Below the pieces are notes generated by a model, which did no database searches, was not told the origin of the DNA, and worked only from the letters and a program-made list of their open reading frames with translations. A stretch of DNA of 64,000 bases, taken from positions 310,001 to 374,000 of the forward strand of contig NZ_CP088923.1 in assembly GCF_021545845.1 (NCBI RefSeq), given 5' to 3'. The translations under genes and the position numbers were made by a program. Shown here piece by piece: positions 35,320 through 44,507 of the stretch; the first letter of the stretch is position 1, and every line of letters begins with the position of its first letter. The DNA comes from Rhodanobacter thiooxydans. Lineage in GTDB: Bacteria; Pseudomonadota; Gammaproteobacteria; Xanthomonadales; Rhodanobacteraceae.

Positions 35320-36893
35320 ACAAGAAGTCCGGAGCACGCATGGGGGCGGTGGTCGCCATCGCGGTGGCGATCTTTGCCGCCAACCACAGCGGCCATCGCC
35401 GCGGGCAGGACAAGGGCCTGCCGCCCGCGGCCATCGCCTCACCAGCGCCTGCCGTGAAAGTGGCTCCGGCCAAACCGGCGACATGGAAGCTCGGCGCCGT
35501 CACCCTGTCCGCCTGCGAGCTGGCGCAGCCGAATAGCGGGCTCAGCACGGCGGCGTGGTGTGCCGATTTTCCGGTGCCGGAGAACCGCGACGATCCGCAC
35601 ATCCGCACGATCAAGCTGAAGCTGGCCGTGCTGCGCTCGCGTGCGCAGGTGGCCAGCCCGGACATGCTGGCCTTCCTCGCCGGTGGCCCCGGCCAGGCGG
35701 CGACCGATTCGGCCGGCACCGTGGCGTCGGTGCTGAAGCCGCTGCTGGCGCATCGTCACGTGCTGCTGCTGGACCAGCGCGGCACCGGCGGCTCGAATGC
35801 GCTCGACTGCAAGGCAACCGCCGAGGCCACCACTCCGGCGGACGACAGCACGTTCGATGCCGACAAGCTGCGCGCGGCCGCCGCCGCGTGCCTGAAGCAG
35901 CTGGCCGGTCACGCCGATCCGCGCTACTACACCACCACCATCGCGGCGCAGGATCTGGAGGACGTGCGCAAGGCGCTCGGCGCACCGCCGCTCGACCTGG
36001 TCGGTGTGTCCTACGGCACGCGGATGGCGCAGCAGTACCTGCGGCGCTTCCCGGATGCGGTGCGCAGCGTGGTGCTGGACAGCGCGGTGCCGAACGAACT
36101 GGCGCTGGGCGAGGATTTCGCGCGCAACCTGGACGACGCGCTGAAGGCGCAATTCGTCCGCTGCACTGCGGAGCCGGCGTGCAAGGCGAAGTTCGGCGAC
36201 CCGGACCAGACCCTGTACCAGTTGCGCGACGCGCTGCGCGCCAACCCGCACCAGGTCAGCTTCCGCGACCCGCAGAACTACCAGACGGTGAAGCGGATGC
36301 TGGACGAGGATGCGCTGGCCAGCGTGGTGCGCATGTTCGCCTATACGCCGGCCACCGCCGCGCTGCTGCCGCTGTCGATCGACGCCGCCGCACGCGGCGA
36401 CGTCGGCCCGTTGCTCGGCCAGGCCAAACTGCTTTCCGGCGAGCTGTCCGAGCTGATGGGCAGCGGCATGCAGTATTCGGTGATCTGCGCCGAGGATGCG
36501 GACCTGCTCACGGCGCGCCCGCAGGACGCGCAGACCATGCTGGGCACGCGCATGGTCGATGCGCTGAAGGCGGTCTGCTCGGTCTGGCCCAAGGGCACGC
36601 GCCCGGTCGATTTTCACGCTCCGCTGAAGACGGCCAAGCCGGTGCTGCTGCTGGCCGGGCAGTATGACCCGGTGACCCCGCCGCGCTACGCCGACGAGGT
36701 GGCGAAGGGCCTGCCCAACGCGCGCGTGCTAGTGCTCAAGGGCCAGGCGCACAGCGTGATGGCGACCGGCTGCACGCCGCAGCTGATCCAGCATTTCGTC
36801 GAGCAGCCCGAGCCGAAGACGCTGGACGCGAGCTGCCTGGACCGCCTGCAGCCCACGCCGATCTTCATCGACTTCAACGGTTCAACCCCTTAA
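35316..36893 (+). CDS. Secreted alpha/beta hydrolase, tripeptidyl-aminopeptidase type (S33)
   Basis: 525 aa. An N-terminal hydrophobic segment (GAVVAIAVAIFAANHSGH) suggests export or anchoring. The alpha/beta-hydrolase fold has oxyanion motif FLAGGPGQAATDS, LLLDQRGTGGSNAL, nucleophile Ser in GVSYGTRMAQ (GxSxG), acid Asp in GQYDPVTPP and His in GQAHSVMATG. The C-terminal TAP-like domain with a Cys near LDASCLDRL is typical. Family members remove N-terminal peptides or Pro residues. The start is GTG, overlapping the XRE stop. Substrate unknown. Confidence 0.85.
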   Translation: MNKKSGARMGAVVAIAVAIFAANHSGHRRGQDKGLPPAAIASPAPAVKVAPAKPATWKLGAVTLSACELAQPNSGLSTAAWCADFPVPENRDDPHIRTIKLKLAVLRSRAQVASPDMLAFLAGGPGQAATDSAGTVASVLKPLLAHRHVLLLDQRGTGGSNALDCKATAEATTPADDSTFDADKLRAAAAACLKQLAGHADPRYYTTTIAAQDLEDVRKALGAPPLDLVGVSYGTRMAQQYLRRFPDAVRSVVLDSAVPNELALGEDFARNLDDALKAQFVRCTAEPACKAKFGDPDQTLYQLRDALRANPHQVSFRDPQNYQTVKRMLDEDALASVVRMFAYTPATAALLPLSIDAAARGDVGPLLGQAKLLSGELSELMGSGMQYSVICAEDADLLTARPQDAQTMLGTRMVDALKAVCSVWPKGTRPVDFHAPLKTAKPVLLLAGQYDPVTPPRYADEVAKGLPNARVLVLKGQAHSVMATGCTPQLIQHFVEQPEPKTLDASCLDRLQPTPIFIDFNGSTP

Positions 36894-36904
36894 GGAGCCG
36901 CGCC

Positions 36905-37639
36905 ATGATCGAGGTAAGGGATTTGCACAAGGCGTTCGGCGCGGTGAAAGCCGTCGACGGCGTCAGCTTCACCGCCCGCGACGGCGAGATCACCGGCCTG
37001 CTCGGTCCCAACGGCGCGGGCAAGACGACCACCTTGCGCATGCTCTACACGCTGATGACGCCCGATCGCGGCCAGGTGCTGGTGGACGGCATCGACGCGG
37101 CGGCCGACCCGCTCGGCGTGCGCCGCCAGCTCGGTGTGCTGCCGGATGCGCGTGGCCTGTACAAGCGACTGACCGCGCGCGAGAACATCGACTACTTCGG
37201 CCGCCTGCACGGCCTGCCGGAGGATCTGCTGGCTAGCCGGCGCGAGGCGCTGGTGAAGGCGCTGGAGATGGTCGACATCGCCGACCGCCGCACCGAGGGT
37301 TTCTCGCAGGGCCAGCGGGTGAAGACCGCGATCGCCCGTGCGCTGGTACACGACCCGCGCAACGTGATCCTCGACGAGCCGACCAACGGCCTCGACGTGA
37401 TGGCCACCCGCGCGCTGCGCCAGTTCATGCGGCGGCTGAAGGACGAGGGCCGCTGCGTGCTGTTCTCCAGCCACATCATGCAGGAGGTCGCCGCGCTGTG
37501 CGACCGCATCGTGGTGATCGCGCACGGCCGCGTGGTAGCCGACGAATCGCCCGACGCGCTGCGCGCGCAGACCGGCGAATCCAACCTGGAGGACGCCTTC
37601 GTGAAGATCATCGGCACCGATGAGGGACTGGCGGCATGA
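36905..37639 (+). CDS. natA: ABC transporter ATP-binding protein (NatA type)
   Basis: 244 aa ATPase. Walker A GPNGAGKTT, signature FSQGQRVKTAIARAL, Walker B VILDEPTNGLD and switch His in SSHIMQEV are intact. VLPDARGLYKRLTARENI is typical of the NatA sodium-exporter group. It follows the hydrolase gene by 11 bp and overlaps the permease start by four bases. NatAB systems export Na+ or remain of unknown substrate in proteobacteria, so the symbol is tentative. Confidence 0.85.
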   Translation: MIEVRDLHKAFGAVKAVDGVSFTARDGEITGLLGPNGAGKTTTLRMLYTLMTPDRGQVLVDGIDAAADPLGVRRQLGVLPDARGLYKRLTARENIDYFGRLHGLPEDLLASRREALVKALEMVDIADRRTEGFSQGQRVKTAIARALVHDPRNVILDEPTNGLDVMATRALRQFMRRLKDEGRCVLFSSHIMQEVAALCDRIVVIAHGRVVADESPDALRAQTGESNLEDAFVKIIGTDEGLAA

Positions 37640-38841
37640 GCACGACCCCATCGAAAACCCGGCCCAGCAGCGCCTTCCTCACCGTGTTCCTGAAAGAGGT
37701 GAAGGAAAACCTGCGCGATCGCCGCACCTTGATGAGCGCCTTCCTCACCGGCCCGCTGCTGGGCCCGCTGCTGTTCGTGATGCTGATCAACCTCACCTTG
37801 AACCGCGAGCTGGACAAGGCGGAGCAGCCGCTGCCGGTGCCGGTGATCGGCGCCGAGTACGCACCGAACCTGATGAACGCACTGAAGGCGGGCGGCGTGC
37901 TGGCCGCCGCGCCGGTGGCCGACCCCGCGCCGGCGGTGCGCAAGCAGGACGCCGACGTGGTGCTGCGCGTCGCCCCCGGCTACGGCAAGGCCTGGCGCCA
38001 GGGCGAGCCGGTGCAGGTGGAGCTGTTCTACGACTCCTCGCAGCGCGACGCGAACAGCTCGGTGGAGCGGGTCACCCAGCTGGTGGAAGGCTACGCGCGC
38101 CAGCAGGGCGCGATGCGGCTGGTGGCGCGCGGGCTGTCACCAAGCACCGCGTGGCCGCTGCAGGTGGCCAGGCGCGACCAGGCCACGCCGCAGTCGCGCG
38201 CCGTGCTGATGTTCGCGATGCTGCCGTATTTCTTCGTGATCACCATCTTCATGGGCGGCATGTACCTGGCGATCGACCTCACCGCCGGCGAGCGCGAGCG
38301 GCAATCGCTGGAGCCGTTGTTCGCCAACCCGGTGGCGCGCTGGAAGATCCTGTGCGGCAAGCTGGCGGCGATCTGCGCGTTCTCCACCGCCAGCCTGCTG
38401 ATCACCCTGCTGGCGTTCGCCGTGGTGGGGCAGTTCATTCCGGCGGAGAAGATCGGCATGGAGCTGGACCTGGGCCTGCACTTCGCGACGTACGCGCTGC
38501 TGCTGATGCTGCCGCTGGTGCTGCTGCTGGCCGCGCTGCAGTCGATGGTGGCGGCGTTCGCCAAGAGTTACCGCGAGGCGCAGACCTACATCTCGCTGTT
38601 GATGCTGGTGCCGATCATTCCCAGCCTGCTGCTGTCGTTCATGCCGATCAAGGCGCAGGCGTGGATGTACGCGGTGCCGCTCTTGGGCCAGAACCTCGGC
38701 ATCATGCAGCTGCTGCGCGGCGACGGCGTCAGCGCCGCGCAGATCGGCCTGTGTCTGGCCGGCAGTCTGGCGGCGGCGCTGATCGCGCTGCTGGCGACCG
38801 CCCAGCTGTACCGTTCGGAGAAGCTGGCGATCTCGGCCTGA
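37636..38841 (+). CDS. natB: ABC transporter permease (NatB type)
   Basis: 401 aa permease with one N-terminal helix (FLTGPLLGPLLFVMLINLT), a large extracytoplasmic domain (about residues 50-190) and five C-terminal helices starting at MFAMLPYFFVITIFMGGMYL. The motif LTAGERERQSLEPLFANPV after the first C-terminal helix is the family coupling signature. Likely exports Na+ or an amphipathic compound with the ATPase above. Last gene of the 34.3-38.8 kb cassette. A palindromic repeat follows 13 bp later. Confidence 0.87.
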   Translation: MSTTPSKTRPSSAFLTVFLKEVKENLRDRRTLMSAFLTGPLLGPLLFVMLINLTLNRELDKAEQPLPVPVIGAEYAPNLMNALKAGGVLAAAPVADPAPAVRKQDADVVLRVAPGYGKAWRQGEPVQVELFYDSSQRDANSSVERVTQLVEGYARQQGAMRLVARGLSPSTAWPLQVARRDQATPQSRAVLMFAMLPYFFVITIFMGGMYLAIDLTAGERERQSLEPLFANPVARWKILCGKLAAICAFSTASLLITLLAFAVVGQFIPAEKIGMELDLGLHFATYALLLMLPLVLLLAALQSMVAAFAKSYREAQTYISLLMLVPIIPSLLLSFMPIKAQAWMYAVPLLGQNLGIMQLLRGDGVSAAQIGLCLAGSLAAALIALLATAQLYRSEKLAISA

Positions 38842-38854
38842 GTCTCTTGAAATC

Positions 38855-38946
38855 GTAGGAGCCCGCTGGCGGGCGATGCTCTTGGGACCGGGATTCGGGA
38901 TTCGGGATTCGCAAAAGCAAGAGCATCGCCCGCCAGCGGGCTCCTG
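38855..38946. repeat. GTAGGAGCCCGCT palindromic repeat (copy 2)
   Basis: GTAGGAGCCCGCTGGCGGGC and GCCCGCCAGCGGGCTCCTGC are inverted arms about 20 bases long. The loop carries CGGGATTCGGGATTCGGG and CAAAAGCAAGAGCATC. It sits between natB and the convergent EF-hand gene. Confidence 0.88.
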
Positions 38947-38960
38947 CATGGAGATCGGCT

Positions 38961-39284
38961 TCAGCGCGGTGGCGCGGTCAGTTCCTTCGCGTCGAGGTAG
39001 CCATCGTGGTTGCGGTCGAGCTTGTGGAACTGCCGGCGCAGGTTGTCCTGGTATTCCGTGAGCGTGATCGGCTGGCCGCGGCCACCGGGCAATTCGTCGG
39101 TTTCGAGGATGCCGTCGCCGTTGCGGTCCATCGCCTGGAAGCCGCGGCCCATGTACGCCAGGTACTCGGCCTCGCTGACCCGGCCGTCGCCGTCGCGGTC
39201 GAACGCCTGCAGGTACTCCGAACGCGTGTCCTGCGCCAGCGCGGTCGCCGCCGCCAGCAGTGCCAGCGCGGCAGCCAGCCGCAC
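38961..39284 (-). CDS. Secreted EF-hand calcium-binding protein (107 aa)
   Basis: A signal peptide (VRLAAALALLAAATALAQ) is followed by three EF-hand loops: DRDGDGRVSEAEY, DRNGDGILETDEL and DRNHDGYLDAKEL, each with the Asp/Glu ligand pattern. A GTG start two bases after the folE stop gives a clean signal peptide, so the long upstream extension was rejected. Periplasmic Ca2+ binding is expected; a partner is unknown. Confidence 0.82.
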   Translation of the reverse strand: MRLAAALALLAAATALAQDTRSEYLQAFDRDGDGRVSEAEYLAYMGRGFQAMDRNGDGILETDELPGGRGQPITLTEYQDNLRRQFHKLDRNHDGYLDAKELTAPPR

Positions 39285-39286
39285 GT

Positions 39287-39886
39287 TCAGCGGTGGCCGC
39301 CGTGGATGCCGATGAACTGCAGGAACTCGGCGCGGGTGCGCGCGTCCTCGCGGAAGGTGCCGAGCATCTGGCTGGTCACCATCGACACGCCGCGCTTGTG
39401 CACGCCGCGGGTGGTCATGCATTCGTGGCTGGCGTCGACCACCACCGCCACGCCGGCCGGCTGCAGGGTCTCCTGGATGCACTGGGCGATCTGCGCGGTG
39501 AGCGTCTCCTGCACCTGGAAGCGGCGCGCGAAGCCGTCCACCACGCGCGCCAGCTTGCTGATGCCGACCACCCGGTTGGTCGGCAGGTAGCCGACGTGGG
39601 CACGGCCGATGATCGGCGCCATGTGGTGCTCGCAGTGGCTCTCGAACTGGATGTCGCGCAGCACCACCATCTCGTCGTAGCCGTCCACCTCGCTGAAGGT
39701 GCGGCGCAGGTAGTCGCCCGGGTCGGACTCGTAGCCGGAGAACCAGTCGCGGTACGCCTTCACCACCCGCTTGGGCGTGTCCAGCAGGCCCTCGCGAGCG
39801 GGATCGTCGCCGGCCCAGCGCAGCAGCGTGCGCACGGCCTCCTCGGCCTGCTCCTGGCTGACATCGTTCGGGGGCTGGTTGCTCAT
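39287..39886 (-). CDS. folE: GTP cyclohydrolase I
   Basis: First enzyme of tetrahydrofolate synthesis, making dihydroneopterin triphosphate from GTP. 199 aa. Zinc ligands are in [11 protein letters not shown] (Cys, His) and in [10 protein letters not shown] (Cys); [17 protein letters not shown] and the C-terminal [10 protein letters not shown] are family signatures. The start is MSNQPP, preferred over an upstream Met without folE similarity. Downstream, the EF-hand gene follows within two bases. Confidence 0.96.
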   Translation of the reverse strand: MSNQPPNDVSQEQAEEAVRTLLRWAGDDPAREGLLDTPKRVVKAYRDWFSGYESDPGDYLRRTFSEVDGYDEMVVLRDIQFESHCEHHMAPIIGRAHVGYLPTNRVVGISKLARVVDGFARRFQVQETLTAQIAQCIQETLQPAGVAVVVDASHECMTTRGVHKRGVSMVTSQMLGTFREDARTRAEFLQFIGIHGGHR

Positions 39887-39961
39887 GCAGATACCTCTGG
39901 CGTGCGGATGGTGCAGTTTAGCGTTCGCGCCAGGTGCGCGCATCGGATCGCGGTATCCCGC

Positions 39962-41491
39962 TCAGGCATCGTCTTCGCGGGTGAGGTCGGTACTGTCGAT
40001 TCCACTTTCGGAAGAATTTTCCACGGGTTCCAAATCGTCGCCTGCGGATGACAGCTTTTTCGGCATCGACCGCTTGGGCTTGATGCCGAGGTCACGCAGT
40101 TGTTCGGCCTGTCGAACCAGGCCGCTTCTTGGATTGACCAGGGCCTTTTCCGCCGCCTGCGTCGCCACCGTCGCTTTGGCGAGTGCATCGCCAATGGAAA
40201 CGACGTGCTCGCTGAAGCGCACCGCGGCGTCATACATCAGGCCACCACGCTTGACGATTTCCTCCATGCTGCGCGTGGTCTTGTCGACACGCCAGATGTA
40301 CTCGATGGTACGCAGTACCGTGAACAGTGTATTCGGTGACACCAGTGCCACGTGGCGCTCCAGCGCGTATTGCGCCAGGCCCGGATCGGCTTCGCTCGCC
40401 GCCATCAGCGCGCTTTCGATCGGTACGAAGAGCAGCGTGAAGTCCACGCTCTTGAGGTTGTACAGCGAGGGATAATTCTTGCTGGACAGATCCTTGATGT
40501 GCCGTTTGATCGATGCGGAATGATCATCCAGCGCCATGGCCCGCGCGTCGTCGTCGGCCGAGGAGACGAAGCGTTCGTAGGCGATCAGCGACACTTTTGC
40601 GTCGATGACGATGGCGCGTTCCCGCGGAAGGTCGAGCACCACATCGGGAATGAGCCGGCCGTCGACCTCCTCGGTGTGATGGCTTGCCTGCGTGCGGAAC
40701 TCGATTCCCTCGCGTAGTCCGGCTAGTTCGAGGATGCGCTGCAACACCGCTTCGCCCCACATGCCTCGCGTCTTGCTCTCGCCTCGCAGCGCATTGGTCA
40801 GTGACTGCGCTTTTGCGCCGATGTCCTGGTTCAACTCGGTGAGGTGGCGGATCTGCGCGATCAACCCCTCGCGCGCGGTAAGGTCAGCCTCGCGGGTCGC
40901 CTCCACCTTGCCCTTGAAGTCGTCGAGCGTCTTGCTGAAGGGGCCAAGCAGGTTGGACAGCGTGGCCTTCTGCTGCTCGTTGAGCCGGGCACCCTTTTCC
41001 TCCAGCAGCGTGCTGGCCATCAGCTTGAACTCCTTGGCCATCTCTTCCTTCGCGTCGGTCAGCAGCTTGCTTGTATCGATTTCGCGCTGCCGAGCGGATT
41101 TCACTTCCTGTTCGAGCCGCGCCTGCGATTCGAGGAGGGCGCTTTTCTCCTCGGCAAAGGCCCTGCTGGTGGCAGTCAACAAGGCGATCTGCTCATTGGC
41201 TGCCGCCAGGCTGCGTGCGGCCGCGCCGTGCTGGCTGGACATGCTGGCCAGTTCGGCGCGTCTTGCCGAAAGATCCTCCTGCGCGGCCCTGAGTTCACGC
41301 TCCATGGTCACGGCCCGCTCCGCTTGGGCCTGCGCGTACGCCAGTTGCGACGAGGTTTCGCGCAACCTGCTCTCGGCGTCGCTGCGCGTCTTTTCGGCAT
41401 CGCGCCCGCGCACCAGCACGGTTACCTGCAGGGCGATGACCACGAGTACGACAGCGACAAGAGCGGTCAGCAGCAGTTCGGTGGCAGACAT
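39962..41491 (-). CDS. rmuC: DNA recombination protein RmuC
   Basis: 509 aa. An N-terminal membrane anchor (ELLLTALVAVVLVVIALQVTVL) leads to a long coiled coil (about residues 30-190, rich in Glu/Ala/Arg heptads). The RmuC domain follows with KTRGMWGEAVLQRILELAGL, IPDVVLDLPRERAIVIDAKVS and TLLFVPIESALMAA; the PD-(D/E)xK-like Asp and DAK are visible. RmuC limits DNA inversions at short repeats, which fits a repeat-rich genome. Only 75 bp separate it from folE on the same strand. Confidence 0.93.
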   Translation of the reverse strand: MSATELLLTALVAVVLVVIALQVTVLVRGRDAEKTRSDAESRLRETSSQLAYAQAQAERAVTMERELRAAQEDLSARRAELASMSSQHGAAARSLAAANEQIALLTATSRAFAEEKSALLESQARLEQEVKSARQREIDTSKLLTDAKEEMAKEFKLMASTLLEEKGARLNEQQKATLSNLLGPFSKTLDDFKGKVEATREADLTAREGLIAQIRHLTELNQDIGAKAQSLTNALRGESKTRGMWGEAVLQRILELAGLREGIEFRTQASHHTEEVDGRLIPDVVLDLPRERAIVIDAKVSLIAYERFVSSADDDARAMALDDHSASIKRHIKDLSSKNYPSLYNLKSVDFTLLFVPIESALMAASEADPGLAQYALERHVALVSPNTLFTVLRTIEYIWRVDKTTRSMEEIVKRGGLMYDAAVRFSEHVVSIGDALAKATVATQAAEKALVNPRSGLVRQAEQLRDLGIKPKRSMPKKLSSAGDDLEPVENSSESGIDSTDLTREDDA

Positions 41492-41746
41492 GACGTGTTC
41501 CGTGGATGGCAAGCTGCCAGTTTACGCGCTGGCGTATCAGCCGCTGCGTCGCCGGTGCCGAGCTTGCCTGAACTGGCGCAAGCGATACGGGAGGATCGCC
41601 CGCACCGGCTCGATGCGAAGGGTGGAACGTTTTCCCGGGTCGATGCATCCAGTGTACGTCCAGCCGTCTCACCGGCTGTGCCCATTTCACGTCACCATTG
41701 CTGCAGCGGTGCATCATGGGTCGATCCATCGGCCCGGGAGACAGAC

Positions 41747-42940
41747 ATGGAACACATCCACGATTACCTGATCATCGGCGGCGGCATGACCGCCGATGCG
41801 GCTGCCAAGGCGATCCGCGAGGTCGATGCCGCGGCGAACGTCGGCATGGTCGGCGCCGAGGCGCAGGCGCCGTACCAGCGTCCGCCGTTGTCCAAGTCGC
41901 TGTGGAAGGGCGACAAGTCGGTGGCCGACATCGACCTGGCTACCGCGGCCAGCGGCGCTGTGCTGCATATGGGGCGGCGCATCGAGTCGCTGGACCGGGT
42001 CGCGCGTACCGCGCGCGACGACCACGGCGACAGCTACCGCTACCGCCGCCTGCTGCTGGCCACTGGCGCCACCCCGCGCCGGCTGCCGTTCGAGGGCGGC
42101 GAGCGGATCATCCATTTCCGCACGCTGGACGATTACCAGGCCTTGCGGCGCTACGCCAAGCCTGGCGCCTTCATCGCGGTGATCGGCGGCGGCTTCATCG
42201 GCTGCGAACTGGCCGCATCGCTGTGCGCCCTCGGCTGCAAGGTGAGCCTGCTGTTTCCCGGCGGGACGATCGGCGCGGGGCGCTATCCCGAGGGCCTGGC
42301 GCGCTATCTCGACGCGTACTACCGCGATCGCGGCGTGGACGTGCGCAGCGGCGTGCGCGTGGAGGGCAGCAACCCCACCGATGGTGGCGTCGAGCTGACG
42401 CTGTCCGACGGCAGCCTGCTGCGCGTGGAGGCGGCGGTGGCCGGCCTCGGCGTGACGCCGAACACCGCGCTGGCCGAACAGGCCGGGCTAGCCGTCGACA
42501 ACGGCATCGTGGTCGACGCGCAGCTGCGCAGCAGCGATGCGGACATCTGGGCCGCCGGCGACGTGGCCAATTTCCACAATCCGGCGTTGGGCCGGCGCCT
42601 GCGCGTGGAGCACGAGGACGCGGCGGTCAGCATGGGCCGCCATGCCGGCCGCGCGATGGCCGGCGTGGCCGGGGAATATACCGTATTGCCGTTCTTCTAT
42701 TCGGACCTGTTCGACCTCGGCTACGAGGCGGTCGGCCTGCTCGACACGCGCCTTGAGGTGGTCGAGGACTGGCGCGAGCCGAACCGCGAGGGCGTGGTGT
42801 ATTACCTGGACGGTGGCCGCGTGCGCGGCGTGTTGCTGTGGAACACGTGGGACCAGGTGGGTGCCGCGCGCGAGCTGGTCGCGCAGGCCGGCCCGTTCGA
42901 CGCCGCTTCGCTGCGCGGGCGGCTGCCGCAAAAACCCTGA
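41747..42940 (+). CDS. NAD(P)/FAD-dependent oxidoreductase, ferredoxin-reductase/AIF type
   Basis: 397 aa with two dinucleotide-binding motifs: HDYLIIGGGMTADAAAKAIR for FAD at the N-terminus and IAVIGGGFIGCELAASLCA for NAD(P)H in the middle. APYQRPPLSK and the second FAD motif SDADIWAAGDVANF are typical of rubredoxin/ferredoxin reductase-like and AIF-like enzymes. It probably passes electrons to a small iron-sulfur protein encoded elsewhere. The gene is divergent from rmuC across 255 bp, where no clear promoter was found. Confidence 0.87.
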   Translation: MEHIHDYLIIGGGMTADAAAKAIREVDAAANVGMVGAEAQAPYQRPPLSKSLWKGDKSVADIDLATAASGAVLHMGRRIESLDRVARTARDDHGDSYRYRRLLLATGATPRRLPFEGGERIIHFRTLDDYQALRRYAKPGAFIAVIGGGFIGCELAASLCALGCKVSLLFPGGTIGAGRYPEGLARYLDAYYRDRGVDVRSGVRVEGSNPTDGGVELTLSDGSLLRVEAAVAGLGVTPNTALAEQAGLAVDNGIVVDAQLRSSDADIWAAGDVANFHNPALGRRLRVEHEDAAVSMGRHAGRAMAGVAGEYTVLPFFYSDLFDLGYEAVGLLDTRLEVVEDWREPNREGVVYYLDGGRVRGVLLWNTWDQVGAARELVAQAGPFDAASLRGRLPQKP

Positions 42941-42956
42941 CCCACACCACGTTGCT

Positions 42957-43028
42957 GTAGGAGCGCACCCTGTGCGCGATGCTCTTCGTCAGGTAGCGAA
43001 AGAGTATCGCGCGCAGGCGCGTTCCTAC
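42957..43028. repeat. GTAGGAGCGCACC palindromic repeat (copy 3, short loop)
   Basis: GTAGGAGCGCACCCTGTGCG and CGCGCAGGCGCGTTCCTAC are imperfect inverted arms. The loop lacks the GATTCGGG units of other copies and contains ATGCTCTTCGTCAGG and CGAAAGAGTAT, which pair partly. Confidence 0.8.
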
Positions 43029-43105
43029 AAAAAAAACGGCGGTTTTGCCCCACCTGCAGCCGCGTAGGGCGGGCACGGCCCGCCGGCTTTGGTTTTCGCA
43101 GCCGC

Positions 43106-43183
43106 GTAGGTTGGGGTGAGCGCAGCGACCCCCAACGTCACGGCGCGAGCATGTTGGGGTTCGCTGCGCTCACCCCAACCTAC
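43106..43183. repeat. Perfect 23-bp inverted repeat, GTAGGTTGGGGTGAGC type
   Basis: GTAGGTTGGGGTGAGCGCAG (43106-43125, continuing CGA to 43128) is exactly complementary to 43161-43183. A second pair, CCCCAAC and GTTGGGG, lies inside. Palindromes with this sequence are widespread in proteobacterial intergenic regions. It lies 15 bp from the 3' end of the RlmI-type gene and could stop or protect its transcript. Confidence 0.88.
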
Positions 43184-43198
43184 CCCGGTCGCGCTACC

Positions 43199-44371
43199 TC
43201 ACTCCACCCGGCAGAACGCCGCCTTCAGGTAGCGGCCTTCCGGCACGTCGGTGCGGAACGGGTGGTCGGCGCCGGGGCCGCGCACTTCCAGCACCTGGAT
43301 CTCGCGGCCGGCGTTGAGCGCCACCCGGCGCAGCATCTCCAGGAACTCGGCCTCGCCGACCAGGCCGGTGCACGAGCAGGTCAGCAGCAGGCCGCCAGGC
43401 GGGATGATGTCCAGCACCATGCGGTTCATCGCGAAGTATTTCTTCAGCGCGTCCATCACCTTGCTGCGGTCGCGGGTGAGCTTGGCCGGGTCGAGCACCA
43501 CCGCGTCGTAGCGCTCGCCGCGCGTCACCGCGGCGCGCACCCAGTCGAAGATGTCGGCCTGCTCGAACGTCGCCGCGACGTTGTTGGCGGCGGCGTTAGC
43601 GCGGGCTACTTCCAGGATGCTCGCATCCAGATCCACGCCGACCGCCTCGCGCGCGCCGGCCGCCATCGCGTGCACGGCGAAGCCGCCGGCATTGCAGCAC
43701 AGGTCGAGCACGCGACGGTCTTTCGCCAGTTCCGCGAAGCGCTTGCGGTTGTCGCGCTGGTCGGCGAAGAAGCCGGTCTTGTGGCCCAGGCCCGGCGCGG
43801 CGTGGAAGCGCAGCCCATGTTCGTGCACCTCGAATGGCGCCGGCACCTCGGGGCTGCGGCAGTCGAACGACTCCTGCTTCTGCACGTGCGACTCGGCAAA
43901 CCAGTACAGCTGCGCGCCGGGGAAATGCGTGAGCAAGGCGGTGTGAATCGCCTCGCGGAAACGCCACATGCCGGCAGCGAAGTATTCGATGACGAGGACG
44001 TCGGCGTAGCGGTCCACGATCAGCCCGGAGAGTCCGTCGCCCTCGCTGTGCACCACGCGCCAGGCGTCGCTGACGGCATCGAGCTGCAGCCAGTCGCGGC
44101 GCAGCTGCACTGCGCGGGCGATCCGCGCGGCGATCCAGTCAGCGTCGATCACCGCATCCGCATGCGTGTCGAGCAGGCGCAACGCGATGCGCGCGTGGCC
44201 GTTCCAGAGCGCGCGACCCACGAAGCGGCCTTTCGCGTCGTGCACCTCGACCACGCTGCCCGGCGGCAGCTCCGCCTCCGGCTTGTGCAGCTGCGCCGAC
44301 CACACCCACGGGTGGCCGGGAGCGCGGTCGGACTTCAGGCGGATGACGGGGAGCGCGGCGGGCGTATTCAT
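43199..44371 (-). CDS. Class I SAM-dependent rRNA methyltransferase (RlmI-like)
   Basis: 390 aa. An N-terminal PUA-like RNA-binding part (VIRLKSDRAPGHPWVWSAQL, SVVEVHDAKGRFVGRALWN) and EEHRP-type linker precede the methyltransferase fold: GLGHKTGFFADQRDNRKRF, VLDLCCNAGGFAVHAMAAGA (SAM loop) and AVGVDLD. The catalytic motif IV reads AVVLDPAKLTRD rather than the usual DPPxF of RlmI. Late motif LLLTCSCTGLV is normal. Probably makes m5C in 23S rRNA; target base uncertain because of motif IV. Confidence 0.82.
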   Translation of the reverse strand: MNTPAALPVIRLKSDRAPGHPWVWSAQLHKPEAELPPGSVVEVHDAKGRFVGRALWNGHARIALRLLDTHADAVIDADWIAARIARAVQLRRDWLQLDAVSDAWRVVHSEGDGLSGLIVDRYADVLVIEYFAAGMWRFREAIHTALLTHFPGAQLYWFAESHVQKQESFDCRSPEVPAPFEVHEHGLRFHAAPGLGHKTGFFADQRDNRKRFAELAKDRRVLDLCCNAGGFAVHAMAAGAREAVGVDLDASILEVARANAAANNVAATFEQADIFDWVRAAVTRGERYDAVVLDPAKLTRDRSKVMDALKKYFAMNRMVLDIIPPGGLLLTCSCTGLVGEAEFLEMLRRVALNAGREIQVLEVRGPGADHPFRTDVPEGRYLKAAFCRVE

Positions 44372-44398
44372 CCGCGCATGATAACCGCTGCCCGGGTT

Positions 44399-44497
44399 CC
44401 TCCCCTGCCTGCAGGGGAGGCTGGGAGGGGTTGCTCGGGCTGGCAGGGAAGATCAAAGGCACCCCACCCCGGCCCTCCCCTGCGTCGCAGGGGAGGG
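44399..44497. repeat. CTCCCCTGC-type double hairpin repeat
   Basis: Two hairpins, CCTCCCCTGC/GCAGGGGAGG (44399-44420) and CCCTCCCCTGC/GCAGGGGAGGG (44473-44497), are separated by GGGAGGGGTTG and CACCCCACCCCGG, which also pair. Same general design as the elements inside uvrD and polA. It lies between the methyltransferase gene start and the membrane protein stop. Confidence 0.75.
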
Positions 44498-44507
44498 AGC
44501 AGGAGCG

